Positions 15,567 to 23,738 of a DNA stretch of 36,161 bases are shown here, one piece after another. The translations under genes and the position numbers were made by a program. A model generated the notes under the pieces. That model did not search any database and had not been told where the DNA came from. It saw only the letters and a program-made list of their open reading frames with translations. The DNA is from Limnofasciculus baicalensis BBK-W-15 (lineage in GTDB: Bacteria; Cyanobacteriota; Cyanobacteriia; Cyanobacteriales; Coleofasciculaceae). The stretch is taken from contig NZ_JAMZMM010000016.1 in NCBI RefSeq assembly GCF_024178385.1, positions 1 to 36,161 on the forward strand, read 5' to 3'. Each line of letters starts with the position of its first letter. The stretch's first letter is position 1.

Positions 15567-17384
15567 ATGTCTATCGTACCATCAAACACCGAATCCATCC
15601 CGCAATCATTATTGCACAATCGCTATAAAGCAACAGAAGTTCTCATTAGTACAGGATGGGAGAAAGTATACATCGCGGAAGATCTCTATCGAGGGGGTTT
15701 CCCCAAGCGGATCATCCAGGAAATTCAACCTATCAGTAACGATGGGGAATTTATCCAAGCGGTGAAAAATTTGTTCAAGCGAGAAGCGCAAATTCTCAAA
15801 ACTCTAGGAGAAGACGATCGAATTCCCCAACTTATAGATTACTTAGAAGTTGAAGGAAGGCTTTATCTCGTGCAAGATTTTATTGTTGGGGAAACCTTCA
15901 CAAAAGAATTATATCAGGATCGCCCCTGGAGTCAAGAGCGAGTTATTGCACTCCTAGAAGAAGTTTTACCAATTCTAGAGTTTGTCCATAGTCATGGCAT
16001 AATTCATGGAAATATTCAGCCAGATAAACTAATCAGACGGAAATCAGACGGTAAGTTAATGTTAACTGGCTTAAGTATTTTGAATCAAATGCGGACCGAG
16101 ATTATCGCCTTTCAAGGGCAAATTAGAGCTAAAATAGGGAGGGGAAGATTAGGGTACATCCCCGTCGAACAAATGCGGGGAATTTTGCGTCCCGGTAGTG
16201 ATATTTATGCCCTGGGCGCGATCGCAATTCAGGCACTGACGGGATTCAATCCTCTACAACTAGAAGAAAATCCGGAAACAGGAGAATTAATCTGGCAACA
16301 TCTGGCGACAGTGACGGAAGACTTTGCTGCTATTATCACTCAGATGGTGCGGTATCATTTTCGCGATCGCTATCACTCAGTAACTGATATTTTAGCAGAT
16401 CTTAAATCATTAGTTGAATCAGGTAAAATAGTAGAGAAGAATAAATCTATCAATGGGATAACAATAAATACCTCGTCTAATTCACCTCAACCAAAACATC
16501 ATTTTATTAGTAACAAAGCCGCCTGTATCGCCACATCGATAGCCTTTGGTGCAGGGGGATATTTACTCATGAATTCTCATTCTAATCCATTAGATCGAGG
16601 CTTTGGTACTCTGGCACAGGCGAATCAAAAATATCAGGAGGGAGATTTACAGGATGCCGTAAAACTAGCAGAGTCAATTGCTCCAGATAGTGGTACTTAT
16701 CAGGAAGCGCAAACTACTATTAGCGAGTGGAGAGAAGATTGGCAAAAAGCTAACATGCAATTCCAGGGGATTAAAATAGCATTCGAGCAAAATCAATGGA
16801 GTGATGTACTAGATTTAGCCGCTCATATTCCCAATATTGCCTTCTGGGAGCAGAAAGTAGCACCCATGGCAAATGAAGCGCAAGCAAATCTGGACAAACA
16901 AGCTTATCAACTATTACAGGAAGCTTATAATCGGGCGATCGATAAAGACTTCACCACCGCCTTAAACTACCTCAAAAAAATACCGCCACAAACCAAGGTT
17001 TACCCCAAAGTTCAAACTAAAATTACCGAGTATACCCAAAAGGAAAGTATCAAAGCCAAGTATTTATTACAGCAAGCATATAGTCGAGCAGCAACAAGTG
17101 ATTTTACAGGCGCATTGGAGTATCTCAAACAAATTCCTCAAGATACACCTGCATATAGTAAAGCCCAGGAAAAAATAGAGGAATATACAGAAAAACACCG
17201 GATTTCAGCCCATCGCCTTTTACACAGAGCATCCAATAGATTGAATGTCCAAGATTTTACAGGTGCGATTGCCTATTTGCCGCAAATGACTGAAAATACT
17301 TCAGATAATCAGAGTATTCTCGCTCCTGGTAATTATCTTCAAGAAATCAATCAGGGGGAATGGGGAGTGGGTTTTTTGGAGTAG
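15567..17384 (+). CDS. membrane-anchored Ser/Thr pseudokinase with C-terminal helical repeats
   Basis: A 605-residue protein. Kinase fold at about 15-285, related to the WD40 kinase (shared DDRIPQLIDYL, YLVQDFI and SDIYALGAIAIQALTG blocks). Catalysis is clearly lost: the ATP-lysine position is Gln 51 (IIQEI), the catalytic loop is HGNIQPDKL (147-155), and DFG is TGL (167-169). One membrane helix follows (about 318-335), then a presumably periplasmic or lumenal region with three repeats of about 45-50 residues (446-575), each with a [YH]-[QR]-LL-x2-A-[YS] start, a DFT-x-A-[LI] core and IP/LP turn, TPR-like. I chose the ATG at 15567; a TTG lies five codons upstream. The last residues run into a GGGGAGTGGG tract. 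Confidence 0.9.
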   Translation: MSIVPSNTESIPQSLLHNRYKATEVLISTGWEKVYIAEDLYRGGFPKRIIQEIQPISNDGEFIQAVKNLFKREAQILKTLGEDDRIPQLIDYLEVEGRLYLVQDFIVGETFTKELYQDRPWSQERVIALLEEVLPILEFVHSHGIIHGNIQPDKLIRRKSDGKLMLTGLSILNQMRTEIIAFQGQIRAKIGRGRLGYIPVEQMRGILRPGSDIYALGAIAIQALTGFNPLQLEENPETGELIWQHLATVTEDFAAIITQMVRYHFRDRYHSVTDILADLKSLVESGKIVEKNKSINGITINTSSNSPQPKHHFISNKAACIATSIAFGAGGYLLMNSHSNPLDRGFGTLAQANQKYQEGDLQDAVKLAESIAPDSGTYQEAQTTISEWREDWQKANMQFQGIKIAFEQNQWSDVLDLAAHIPNIAFWEQKVAPMANEAQANLDKQAYQLLQEAYNRAIDKDFTTALNYLKKIPPQTKVYPKVQTKITEYTQKESIKAKYLLQQAYSRAATSDFTGALEYLKQIPQDTPAYSKAQEKIEEYTEKHRISAHRLLHRASNRLNVQDFTGAIAYLPQMTENTSDNQSILAPGNYLQEINQGEWGVGFLE

Positions 17385-17393
17385 GGAGTAGGG
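17357..17393. repeat. GGGGAATGGGGAGTGGG tract at a gene end
   Basis: This G-rich tract encodes the last residues (GEWGVGFLE) of the pseudokinase and continues past its stop. A near-identical string including GTTTTTTGGAGT recurs after the stop of the gene at 23739 (24648-24705). Downstream, 17394-17616 contains no convincing gene; a 60-codon minus-strand frame there looks accidental. Confidence 0.6.
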
Positions 17394-17616
17394 GAGAGAA
17401 AGTCGTATAAATCAATGTGATGGGTAGTTGCGCGAATATGCCAGCTATAAGTTTCCCTTGGTGTATGATGCGCTATTATGGGGAACTATAATCGGCATAT
17501 CTGTTAAATACTCACGTTGATAATATAAAAAACCATGATAAATCAACCCACTCAACATCTTGGTTTTAGCTCTGTGGGAGTACATTCTTACAGCGGGAAG
17601 AGAGTAACTATTTGCG

Positions 17617-18210
17617 CTATTCCACATTTCCAGCCAACCGCGATCGCAAAACTCGAAAATACAGGAAAATCAGCCAATAAAATAGATTAACCGCAATCAG
17701 TAGCCCTTTCCCCAACCAAGAATCAATAGCTGGGAATATATAAATAGTAGCCCCCAACACCAAAAGTTTTTCAACAAATGATACAATTTCACCATAATGC
17801 TGCCGATCCCAATAAGAAAGCGGACTAATAAAACGGTAATTGGTGAAAGGGAAAAAATGTCGGTGCGCGTCGTGATTGTGAACTGGAAGATCTAATAGAG
17901 AATGAAATATCATACTCAAAAAAATAATTTCTCCTGAATGCCATCCCCAGTAATGAGCCATGGCAATTCCCATTAGTGCTAAAGGGATAGAATGAAAAGC
18001 GGCGACAAGATTTTGCCAAAATGGTAGTCCATAAGTTTCGCTCCAAATTTGGCCTTCCGGTTGGCGACGAACTAATTTTGCCCAGAAGTACAAAACAAAA
18101 ATTGGCGCATCCGGCAAGACAGCACCAAAGGCAATTGGTAGCGCCAATGGTATGGATTGGGATTGACTCAATAGGGTAAGGTTGAGGATAGCGTGACTGG
18201 GTGTATTCAC
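17617..18210 (-). CDS. membrane-bound metal-dependent hydrolase-like protein (YdjM type)
   Basis: A 197-residue protein with about four to five membrane helices. Conserved polar residues suit the YdjM-like predicted membrane hydrolases: His 6 (TPSHA), LPD at 32-34, His 103 and Asp 107 in FHSLLDLPVHNHDAHRH (102-118), with four more His there. These could form a metal site in the membrane face. Substrate unknown. Start codon is GTG. It is divergent from the gene at 18298 across 87 bp. Confidence 0.75.
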   Translation of the reverse strand: MNTPSHAILNLTLLSQSQSIPLALPIAFGAVLPDAPIFVLYFWAKLVRRQPEGQIWSETYGLPFWQNLVAAFHSIPLALMGIAMAHYWGWHSGEIIFLSMIFHSLLDLPVHNHDAHRHFFPFTNYRFISPLSYWDRQHYGEIVSFVEKLLVLGATIYIFPAIDSWLGKGLLIAVNLFYWLIFLYFRVLRSRLAGNVE

Positions 18211-18297
18211 TCTTGATACAATAATTTTTTAAACGTTATTGTATCTTTTATGGGTCAACTGTGGCAAAATTAAAGGATCAAATCCAGAGGTGACATT

Positions 18298-18651
18298 ATG
18301 AACCGGGATACTACTCCAGAGGTGGACTATCATAACCCTATATTCCCATTCGGTAGGAAGTTTGATTCCCCAAGCCTCCGACTATTTTCTCCAGGAGAGG
18401 GAGGGAAAGCAACCACTCCTCTCGTCTTAGACAGAAACCAGCCTCTTCCCCTCGATTACTGGTTTCAACCGCCGCAGCTAGATATCTCAGAAATTTTGCA
18501 CCAATTACAATTATTCCAACCCATCCGCACCTCTCCCCAGCAACGGCAACTTGCTAGCAAAGCTTTAATTTCCTTGAGGCAGCGCCGCCAGCAAGATTTT
18601 AGAATTATGCTAAGTCGGCTAGCTGAGGATGTGGCAAGTATAGTCGATTAG
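18298..18651 (+). CDS. hypothetical protein
   Basis: A 117-residue protein of unknown family. The first 60 residues are Pro-rich and probably disordered; residues 61-115 form a likely helical region ending in Arg/Gln-rich LRQRRQQDFRIMLSRLAEDV. The ATG follows a very good ribosome site, GAGGTGA, which supports it as real. The downstream Fic gene is in the same direction 146 bp away with a hairpin between, so they may not be one operon. Confidence 0.7.
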   Translation: MNRDTTPEVDYHNPIFPFGRKFDSPSLRLFSPGEGGKATTPLVLDRNQPLPLDYWFQPPQLDISEILHQLQLFQPIRTSPQQRQLASKALISLRQRRQQDFRIMLSRLAEDVASIVD

Positions 18652-18698
18652 TTATACTGGAATTAGGAGTTAATAGGCTAGGCTATCTATAGGGTGCT

Positions 18699-18726
18699 TT
18701 AGGGTGCTTTATGTAACGCACCCTAA
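18699..18726. terminator. hairpin between hypothetical and Fic genes
   Basis: TTAGGGTGC (18699-18707) pairs with GCACCCTAA (18718-18726), with TTTATGTAAC as loop. There is no T run after it, so it may be a dispersed palindrome and only a weak terminator. A second AGGGTGC just upstream (18691) is a partial duplicate of the left arm. Confidence 0.5.
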
Positions 18727-18797
18727 TATATAGTTCAGCTATAGATTTTGCAATAGATATATTTAACTGATTCCCTGTTCCCCTTTTTCCAATTATA

Positions 18798-19445
18798 ATG
18801 CACCAGTTGGATTGTCCTACTTGGGAATATTCCCATCATCCAAAGCGAGAGGAAATTCTCAAGAAACGAACTAAAGATGTTCTCGTGGCACTCTACGAGC
18901 AAACTTTGGATTTGCTAGAAAGTGCAGCAGATTCCCGTTCAATCCATAGCTATTTATTCAGTCTATTAACTCCTAGGGAAGAAGTTTATTTTGCAGGGCA
19001 TTATCGTGGCGAAGACTTTCGCTGTCTGAAACACTATGAAGTGATTATCAAAGAAAATCCATCTGTCGGTTTTTCTGCCTCTATTGTAGTAGGACAAATG
19101 GAGGTATTGGCGAAAGAAATTAGAGAAGGGATTAAATTATTAGATGCTACCCATCAAATCCCCGATTCAGAAATATCCCCAGAAGACAAACTACTGAATA
19201 CTGTTGTCTTTGCCTGTAAGGTATTTTATATAGTGCTATTGATTCATCCTTATGCCAATGGAAATGGACATGCTGCTAGGTTTATTCTCTGGGCAATTTT
19301 AGGTCGTTATGGTTATTTGCCTCTTCAATTTCCTATCCATCCTCGACCGAATTATCCATTATATAATGAGGCAATTGAAGCATATAGTCAGGGCAATCGA
19401 CAAGTATTAGAAGAATATATTCTCAGATGTATTATTGGAGAATAA
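18798..19445 (+). CDS. Fic domain protein with altered active-site motif
   Basis: Fic enzymes usually transfer AMP or another phosphate-linked group from a nucleotide to a target hydroxyl. The 215 residues contain a GHYRGED block (67-73) typical of the Fic fold and the active-site loop HPYANGNGHAAR (150-161). The canonical motif is HPFx[DE]GNGRxxR: catalytic His 150, the anion-binding GNG and the last Arg are kept, but the metal-binding acid is Asn 154 and the first Arg is His 158. Activity may thus be changed or lost. No clear inhibitory [ST]-x3-E-[GN] helix was found. No ribosome site is obvious (upstream is TTTTTCCAATTATA). Confidence 0.88.
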   Translation: MHQLDCPTWEYSHHPKREEILKKRTKDVLVALYEQTLDLLESAADSRSIHSYLFSLLTPREEVYFAGHYRGEDFRCLKHYEVIIKENPSVGFSASIVVGQMEVLAKEIREGIKLLDATHQIPDSEISPEDKLLNTVVFACKVFYIVLLIHPYANGNGHAARFILWAILGRYGYLPLQFPIHPRPNYPLYNEAIEAYSQGNRQVLEEYILRCIIGE

Positions 19446-19518
19446 TTGGGTACAATTCAAGTTAGTTATTGGAAATTATCATATAATATAGGAAAATATT
19501 GTAACTGGAGTAAAACAG

Positions 19519-19803
19519 ATGAGTCAGACACCTATTACAGTCACCTATTCATTAGAGGAAGTCTTAAGCCGCATAGAAAGGAAGATAGATAAACTCGATG
19601 AGAGAATCGACAAGCTGGATGATAAAATCGATAAACTCACTGTAGAAGTAGCCACCTGCATTACCAGCCTAAATAACTTAGATAAAAGAGTCGAAAAAAT
19701 AGAAGGAACGCAAAAAAATCAGGTTTGGACATTGATAACACTCTTAGGGGGTTCTTTAATCGCGGTAGGGTTTAGAGGATTTTTTATGGGAAATAATCCT
19801 TGA
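19519..19803 (+). CDS. small coiled-coil membrane protein
   Basis: A 94-residue protein. Residues 12-62 are a strict heptad coiled coil (IERKIDKLDERIDKLDDKID, then SLNNLDKRVEKIE), likely to form dimers or trimers. One membrane helix follows (about 69-88, VWTLITLLGGSLIAVGF), with a short Gly-Asn tail. This design is common in small cyanobacterial and phage-derived proteins of unknown role. ATG follows AACTGGAG. It lies in the same direction as the Fic and HicB-like genes. Confidence 0.8.
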   Translation: MSQTPITVTYSLEEVLSRIERKIDKLDERIDKLDDKIDKLTVEVATCITSLNNLDKRVEKIEGTQKNQVWTLITLLGGSLIAVGFRGFFMGNNP

Positions 19804-19900
19804 GATTTCCGATCCCCGAATGTGAGGAGAAGATCTCAGCTTCAGGGAATAATTCTGAGACTGGAAACAAAAATATGAAACCCGCAGAGGATAAAATATA

Positions 19901-20074
19901 ATGAAATTTCAGGTAATTTTCACCTTCGATCCAGAATACCAAGGCTATGTAGCGGAAGTGCCTGCCTTGCCAGGTTGTTTAAGTCAGGGAAAAACATTGG
20001 ATGAGGCAGTTGCAAATATTCGGGATGCCATCAGAGGTTATTTGTATGTTGAAGAAATCAATAAATCAGTCTAA
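19901..20074 (+). CDS. HicB-like antitoxin-fold protein, no HicA partner
   Basis: A 57-residue frame starting [20 protein letters not shown]. It matches the partial RNase H-like fold of HicB/UPF0150: the strand-turn [18 protein letters not shown] (19-36) is the family hallmark, followed by the helix [11 protein letters not shown]. No C-terminal DNA-binding extension. AGAGG precedes the ATG. HicA, the toxin usually encoded next to HicB, is absent in the 97 bp upstream and in the downstream gene. Its last 29 bases overlap the start of the ABC exporter, so the two are probably translationally coupled. Confidence 0.88.
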   Translation: MKFQVIFTFDPEYQGYVAEVPALPGCLSQGKTLDEAVANIRDAIRGYLYVEEINKSV

Positions 20075-21857
20075 AACCAGACAAAATCTACCACAATCAA
20101 CGCCTCCCCTCCGGCGTTTAATTAATTACGGGCAAAACTATCGCACCCAAATCTGGCAAGCAACAGTTTGCTCAATTCTCAATAAAATCTTTGATTTAGC
20201 ACCTCCCGCCTTAATCGGCGCAGCAGTAGATGTAGTGGTGCAGAAAGAAAATTCATTGATTGGAAAATTAGGAGTTACTGATGTCTTTGGGCAACTTGTA
20301 ATTCTCAGTATCCTCAGTTTCATTATCTGGGGCTTAGAATCAGTATTTGAATATGCTTATGCCAGACTGTGGCGCAATTTAGCCCAAACAATTCAGCACG
20401 AATTACGTTTAGATGCTTACGAGCATTTGCAATCTTTAGAATTAGCTTATTTTGAGGATAACAGTACAGGTGGATTGATGTCTATCTTGAGCGATGATAT
20501 CAATCAACTAGAGCGTTTTCTCGATGTGGGTGCGAATGAAATACTTCAAGTATCCGCCAGCGTGCTTATTATTGGTGCCATCTTCTTTATTTCTACTCCC
20601 AGTGTAGCTTGGATGGCGATGCTACCCATGCCTTTTATCATTTGGGGTTCCTTCGCATTTCAGCGTCGCCTTGCCCCTAGATATGCTAATGTCCGGGAAA
20701 AAGTGAGCTTAATGAACGGACAATTAGCGAATAATTTAACAGGTATTACCACAATTAAAAGCTTTACGGCTGAAGCTTATGAAGCCCAGCGCATCGCCGC
20801 CCAAAGTGACGCATATCGCCAAAGTAACCGCCATGCGATCGCACTTTCTGCCGCATTTGTCCCCCTAATTAGAACCTTCATTTTATTTGGTTTTACCAGT
20901 ATTATGCTCTATGGTGGCATGGAAGTAGTTGCTGGTAATTTGGCAGTGGGAACTTACAGTATGTTAGTATTTATTACCCAGCGATTACTTTGGCCTTTAA
21001 CCAGATTGGGAGAAACTATGGATCTCTATCAACGGGCGATGGCTTCGACAACAAGGGTAATGAATTTATTAGATACTCCCATTGCCATGCACTCTGGAGA
21101 TATATCCTTACCGATAAATCAAGTTCAAGGTGAGTTGGTATTTGAAAATGTGAGCTTTGCCTATCAAGGAAGAGAGCCAGTTATTCAAAATCTTTCCCTC
21201 CAGATTCCCGCAGGTAAAACTGTTGCTATTGTCGGTGCAACTGGCTCTGGTAAAAGTACCCTAGTGAAATTATTATTGAGGCTGTATGAAATAGAAGATG
21301 GTGCGATAAGTCTCGATAATATTGATATCAGACAGCTTCAACTAACCGATTTGCGCCGAGCCATTGGTTTAGTCAGTCAAGATGTATTCCTATTTCACGG
21401 TACAGTAAAAGAAAATATCGCTTATGGTAGTTTTGAGGCAACTTTGCCAGAAATAATCGCCGCCGCAGAGATTGCCGAAGCTCATGAATTTATTAGTAAA
21501 TTGCCCCAAGGTTACGATACTATTGTCGGAGAAAGAGGACAGAAATTATCGGGGGGGCAGCAGCAGCGACTTGCCCTTGCCCGCGCTATATTGAAAAATC
21601 CGCCAATTCTCATTCTTGATGAAGCGACTTCGGCAGTAGATAATGAGACAGAAGCCGCAATTGTCCGCTCTCTGGAGAAAATTACTCAAAATCGGACTAC
21701 AATTGCGATCGCACATCGTCTTTCTACGATCAGAAATTCCGATTGCATTTATGTGATGGATCGGGGTAAGTTAGTAGAGTGGGGCACTCATGATGAATTG
21801 TTGGTGCGAGATGGGATTTATGGGATGCTTTGGCGGGTACAGTCTGGTTTGAAATAA
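20046..21857 (+). CDS. ABC transporter, exporter type (fused membrane and ATPase domains)
   Basis: A 603-residue half-transporter of the MsbA/HlyB-like class, working as a dimer. The membrane domain is at about residues 35-315 with six helices; the ATPase domain is at about 360-600. Walker [10 protein letters not shown] (397-405), Q-loop in VSQDVF, signature [14 protein letters not shown] (501-514), Walker B ILILDE (521-526) and switch His 557 in AHRLSTI are all intact. I chose the ATG at 20046 because AGAGG lies 8 bases upstream; the open frame extends 15 codons further into the HicB-like gene. Substrate cannot be read from the sequence; no accessory export gene is adjacent. Confidence 0.93.
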   Translation: MLKKSINQSKTRQNLPQSTPPLRRLINYGQNYRTQIWQATVCSILNKIFDLAPPALIGAAVDVVVQKENSLIGKLGVTDVFGQLVILSILSFIIWGLESVFEYAYARLWRNLAQTIQHELRLDAYEHLQSLELAYFEDNSTGGLMSILSDDINQLERFLDVGANEILQVSASVLIIGAIFFISTPSVAWMAMLPMPFIIWGSFAFQRRLAPRYANVREKVSLMNGQLANNLTGITTIKSFTAEAYEAQRIAAQSDAYRQSNRHAIALSAAFVPLIRTFILFGFTSIMLYGGMEVVAGNLAVGTYSMLVFITQRLLWPLTRLGETMDLYQRAMASTTRVMNLLDTPIAMHSGDISLPINQVQGELVFENVSFAYQGREPVIQNLSLQIPAGKTVAIVGATGSGKSTLVKLLLRLYEIEDGAISLDNIDIRQLQLTDLRRAIGLVSQDVFLFHGTVKENIAYGSFEATLPEIIAAAEIAEAHEFISKLPQGYDTIVGERGQKLSGGQQQRLALARAILKNPPILILDEATSAVDNETEAAIVRSLEKITQNRTTIAIAHRLSTIRNSDCIYVMDRGKLVEWGTHDELLVRDGIYGMLWRVQSGLK

Positions 21858-22019
21858 GTTAGCTTGTTGGTTGCGAGATTGGTTATTTTAACGCATAGAC
21901 GCGCAGCGGCTTCTCGTCAGAGTAGAGCGCAAAGTTTGGCGCAAAGGGCGCAAAGGGTTGTTGTTATATTTGGGTGGGGGGATGAGGTTTTTATTTATTG
22001 GAATTAGGGAATGTAGAGT

Positions 22020-22451
22020 ATGATGATGTTTGGTCAACCTCAACCGGAAAGAGCAGAAGATAGATGGAAAGGGCAACTGGCTCGATTTGTGAAGGAGAAT
22101 CAGCAAGAATTGGCGGCTTTGTCGTGGGGGTTATTTTTGGAGAAGGGGGAAAGTGATGAGACTTTGGGTATTGATTTGCAACCCACGCCCCATTTTGTCT
22201 TTTGCCCCAAATCAGCCATTGAAAAATTAAATCAAAATGTTGATAATTATCTTCAGGAAATATTGGGAATTGTCGATAATCATCAACCCGATAAGGATGT
22301 TTTGATTATTGGAATTGGTAATGACCAAATTAAAGTGATTCAGTTCGAACCGAACCCCTCTCCTTCTGTTTCTTTTCAGGAAGTTGGTAAGGATGTTGAT
22401 ACTTTATTAGATCTTTTGGAGGGGCGTTTGCAAGAGAAAGCAAGGAAATAG
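22020..22451 (+). CDS. conserved cyanobacterial protein, probably CcmS-like carboxysome chaperone
   Basis: A 143-residue soluble protein. An N-terminal helix (ENQQELAALSWGLFLEKGE, 26-44) precedes an alpha/beta region with the blocks GIDLQPTPHFVFCPK and LQEILGIVDNHQPDKDVLII. From memory these blocks fit the cyanobacterial family named CcmS, reported as a chaperone for beta-carboxysome shell assembly; no search could be run, so the name is tentative. No carboxysome gene is nearby. The gene begins with three Met codons in a row; the first is annotated. It sits after the ABC exporter and a stretch of GCGCAAAGGG repeats (about 21890-21960). Confidence 0.72.
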   Translation: MMMFGQPQPERAEDRWKGQLARFVKENQQELAALSWGLFLEKGESDETLGIDLQPTPHFVFCPKSAIEKLNQNVDNYLQEILGIVDNHQPDKDVLIIGIGNDQIKVIQFEPNPSPSVSFQEVGKDVDTLLDLLEGRLQEKARK

Positions 22452-22563
22452 ACGTAAAAAAAACATCAGACTTACGCAAAACCTCTATCTGTAGTGCGTT
22501 ATGCTCCGCTAGCGCACCATTGCGACTAATTAGACTTTGAAATAGAGAAATATCCTAAAATCA

Positions 22564-23370
22564 ATGAATCTAGAACAACTCGAACTAACCATTGGCTGGC
22601 TCTATCCCACCTTAATGAGTACCTACGGCGATCGCGGAAATGCCATCTCATTACAAAAACGCGCCCAGTGGCGGGGTATTGGTGTAAAAATTATACCTCT
22701 GGATCAGCAAACCTCCTGTGAACAAATTCACCAAGCCGATATCTTTGTCGGTGGTGGGGCACAAGATAGACAGCAGGAAATTGTGATGCGGGATTTACGG
22801 GGGGCAAAAGCTGATGCTCTACGGGCAAAAATTGAGGAGGGAACACCCGGTGTCTTTACTTGCGGTGCGCCCCAACTTCTGGGACACTATTACGAACCTG
22901 CTCTAGGTCAGCGGATTGAGGGGTTAGGTTTGTTGGATTTTGTCAGTAAGCATCCAGGACCCGATGCCCGTCGCTGTATTGGTAATGTAGTATTTGAGCT
23001 GACAGCCTCACCTTTAGCTCAAGATTTAGAAGCGATGCTGGGGACAAAACCGATTGTAATTGGTTTTGAGAATCACGGCGGTCGGACTTTTTTGGGAAAG
23101 GTGCAAGCCCTGGGTAAAGTGCTAAAAGGGTACGGGAATAATGGGGAAGATGGCACAGAGGGAGCATTTTATCGCAATGCGATCGCTACATATTCCCACG
23201 GTCCCCTGTTACCCAAGAATCCTTTTCTCGCAGATTGGCTGATTCAGACGGCGCTGCAACAGAAGTATCAAACCCCTGTGTCTTTAACCTCACTAGACGA
23301 TACTTTAGCCCAGCAAGCGCGGTTGGCAATGTTTAAGCGGCTGGATTTGAGTAACCTGAGTCTAGCCTAA
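22564..23370 (+). CDS. gatD: lipid II isoglutaminyl synthase, glutaminase subunit GatD
   Basis: A 268-residue class I glutamine amidotransferase of the CobB/CobQ type. With MurT it converts the D-Glu of the peptidoglycan stem peptide to D-isoglutamine; GatD releases ammonia from glutamine. The nucleophile is Cys 100 in GVFTCGAPQLLGHYY and the catalytic His is 212 in YSHGPLLPKNP; FENHGGRT (168-175) is family-typical. The start motif LTIGWLYPTLMSTYGDRGN is also typical. The partner murT is in this window but about 7.6 kb away on the other strand. The last 12 codons are duplicated downstream at 23440. Confidence 0.93.
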   Translation: MNLEQLELTIGWLYPTLMSTYGDRGNAISLQKRAQWRGIGVKIIPLDQQTSCEQIHQADIFVGGGAQDRQQEIVMRDLRGAKADALRAKIEEGTPGVFTCGAPQLLGHYYEPALGQRIEGLGLLDFVSKHPGPDARRCIGNVVFELTASPLAQDLEAMLGTKPIVIGFENHGGRTFLGKVQALGKVLKGYGNNGEDGTEGAFYRNAIATYSHGPLLPKNPFLADWLIQTALQQKYQTPVSLTSLDDTLAQQARLAMFKRLDLSNLSLA

Positions 23371-23486
23371 AGTGCTTCTTAGTTGAGTGAGGTGGAGAGA
23401 AACCCGGTAACTTCGGCGAAACCGGGTTTCTGCGGTGTAATGTTTAAACGGCTGGATTTGAGTAAGCTGAGTCTAGCCGAAAGTGC
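23329..23486 (+). repeat. duplicated gatD 3' end separated by a hairpin
   Basis: The 47 bases at 23329-23375 (end of gatD, stop codon and a few bases) recur at 23440-23486 with three mismatches. In the second copy the TAA stop is GAA, so the frame runs on. Between the copies is the hairpin at 23398-23431. The open frame 23383-23625 over the copy is therefore treated as a duplication product, not a gene. The remaining gap to 23738 holds a short TTACAAAAG repeat (23546-23565) and nothing else recognised. Confidence 0.85.
23398..23431. terminator. hairpin after gatD
   Basis: AGAAACCCGGT (23398-23408) and ACCGGGTTTCT (23421-23431) form a perfect 11-bp stem with a 12-base loop. It is followed by GCGG, not a T run, so termination would be weak. 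Member of the dispersed AGAAACC-GGTTTCT family. Confidence 0.6.
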
Positions 23487-23738
23487 GATCGCGGTGATTA
23501 TTGTCCCAATTCACAATAAGATGAGAATAGTCAGGAGTTGCAGAAGTTACAAAAGTTACAAAAGTTATCAATTCTTTACTCTTGTAGCATCACCCACTTC
23601 TCATAAAATGCTTTTTTGCTCCTGAACTTCTATCAGGGCGGGTTGAACAGGTTAATCGAGCAGTGTTTCTGCTTGACGAGATACCCAAACCCGCCCCGGA
23701 TTCTCTTCCGTTGAAATCTTTAGTAAAACAAACATGAC

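Noticed and set aside
17445..17627. 60-codon minus-strand frame
   Set aside because: No ribosome site, no family resemblance, overlaps the end of the membrane hydrolase-like gene.
19804..19900. Search for HicA toxin next to HicB
   Set aside because: The 97 bp upstream encode no double-stranded-RNA-binding-like HicA, and the downstream frame is the exporter.
20001..20045. 15-codon upstream extension of the ABC exporter
   Set aside because: Lies entirely in the HicB-like gene, and AGAGG points to the ATG at 20046.
23383..23625. 80-codon frame after gatD
   Set aside because: It arises from the family hairpin plus the duplicated gatD tail with a mutated stop; low-complexity ending (KSYKSYKSY).
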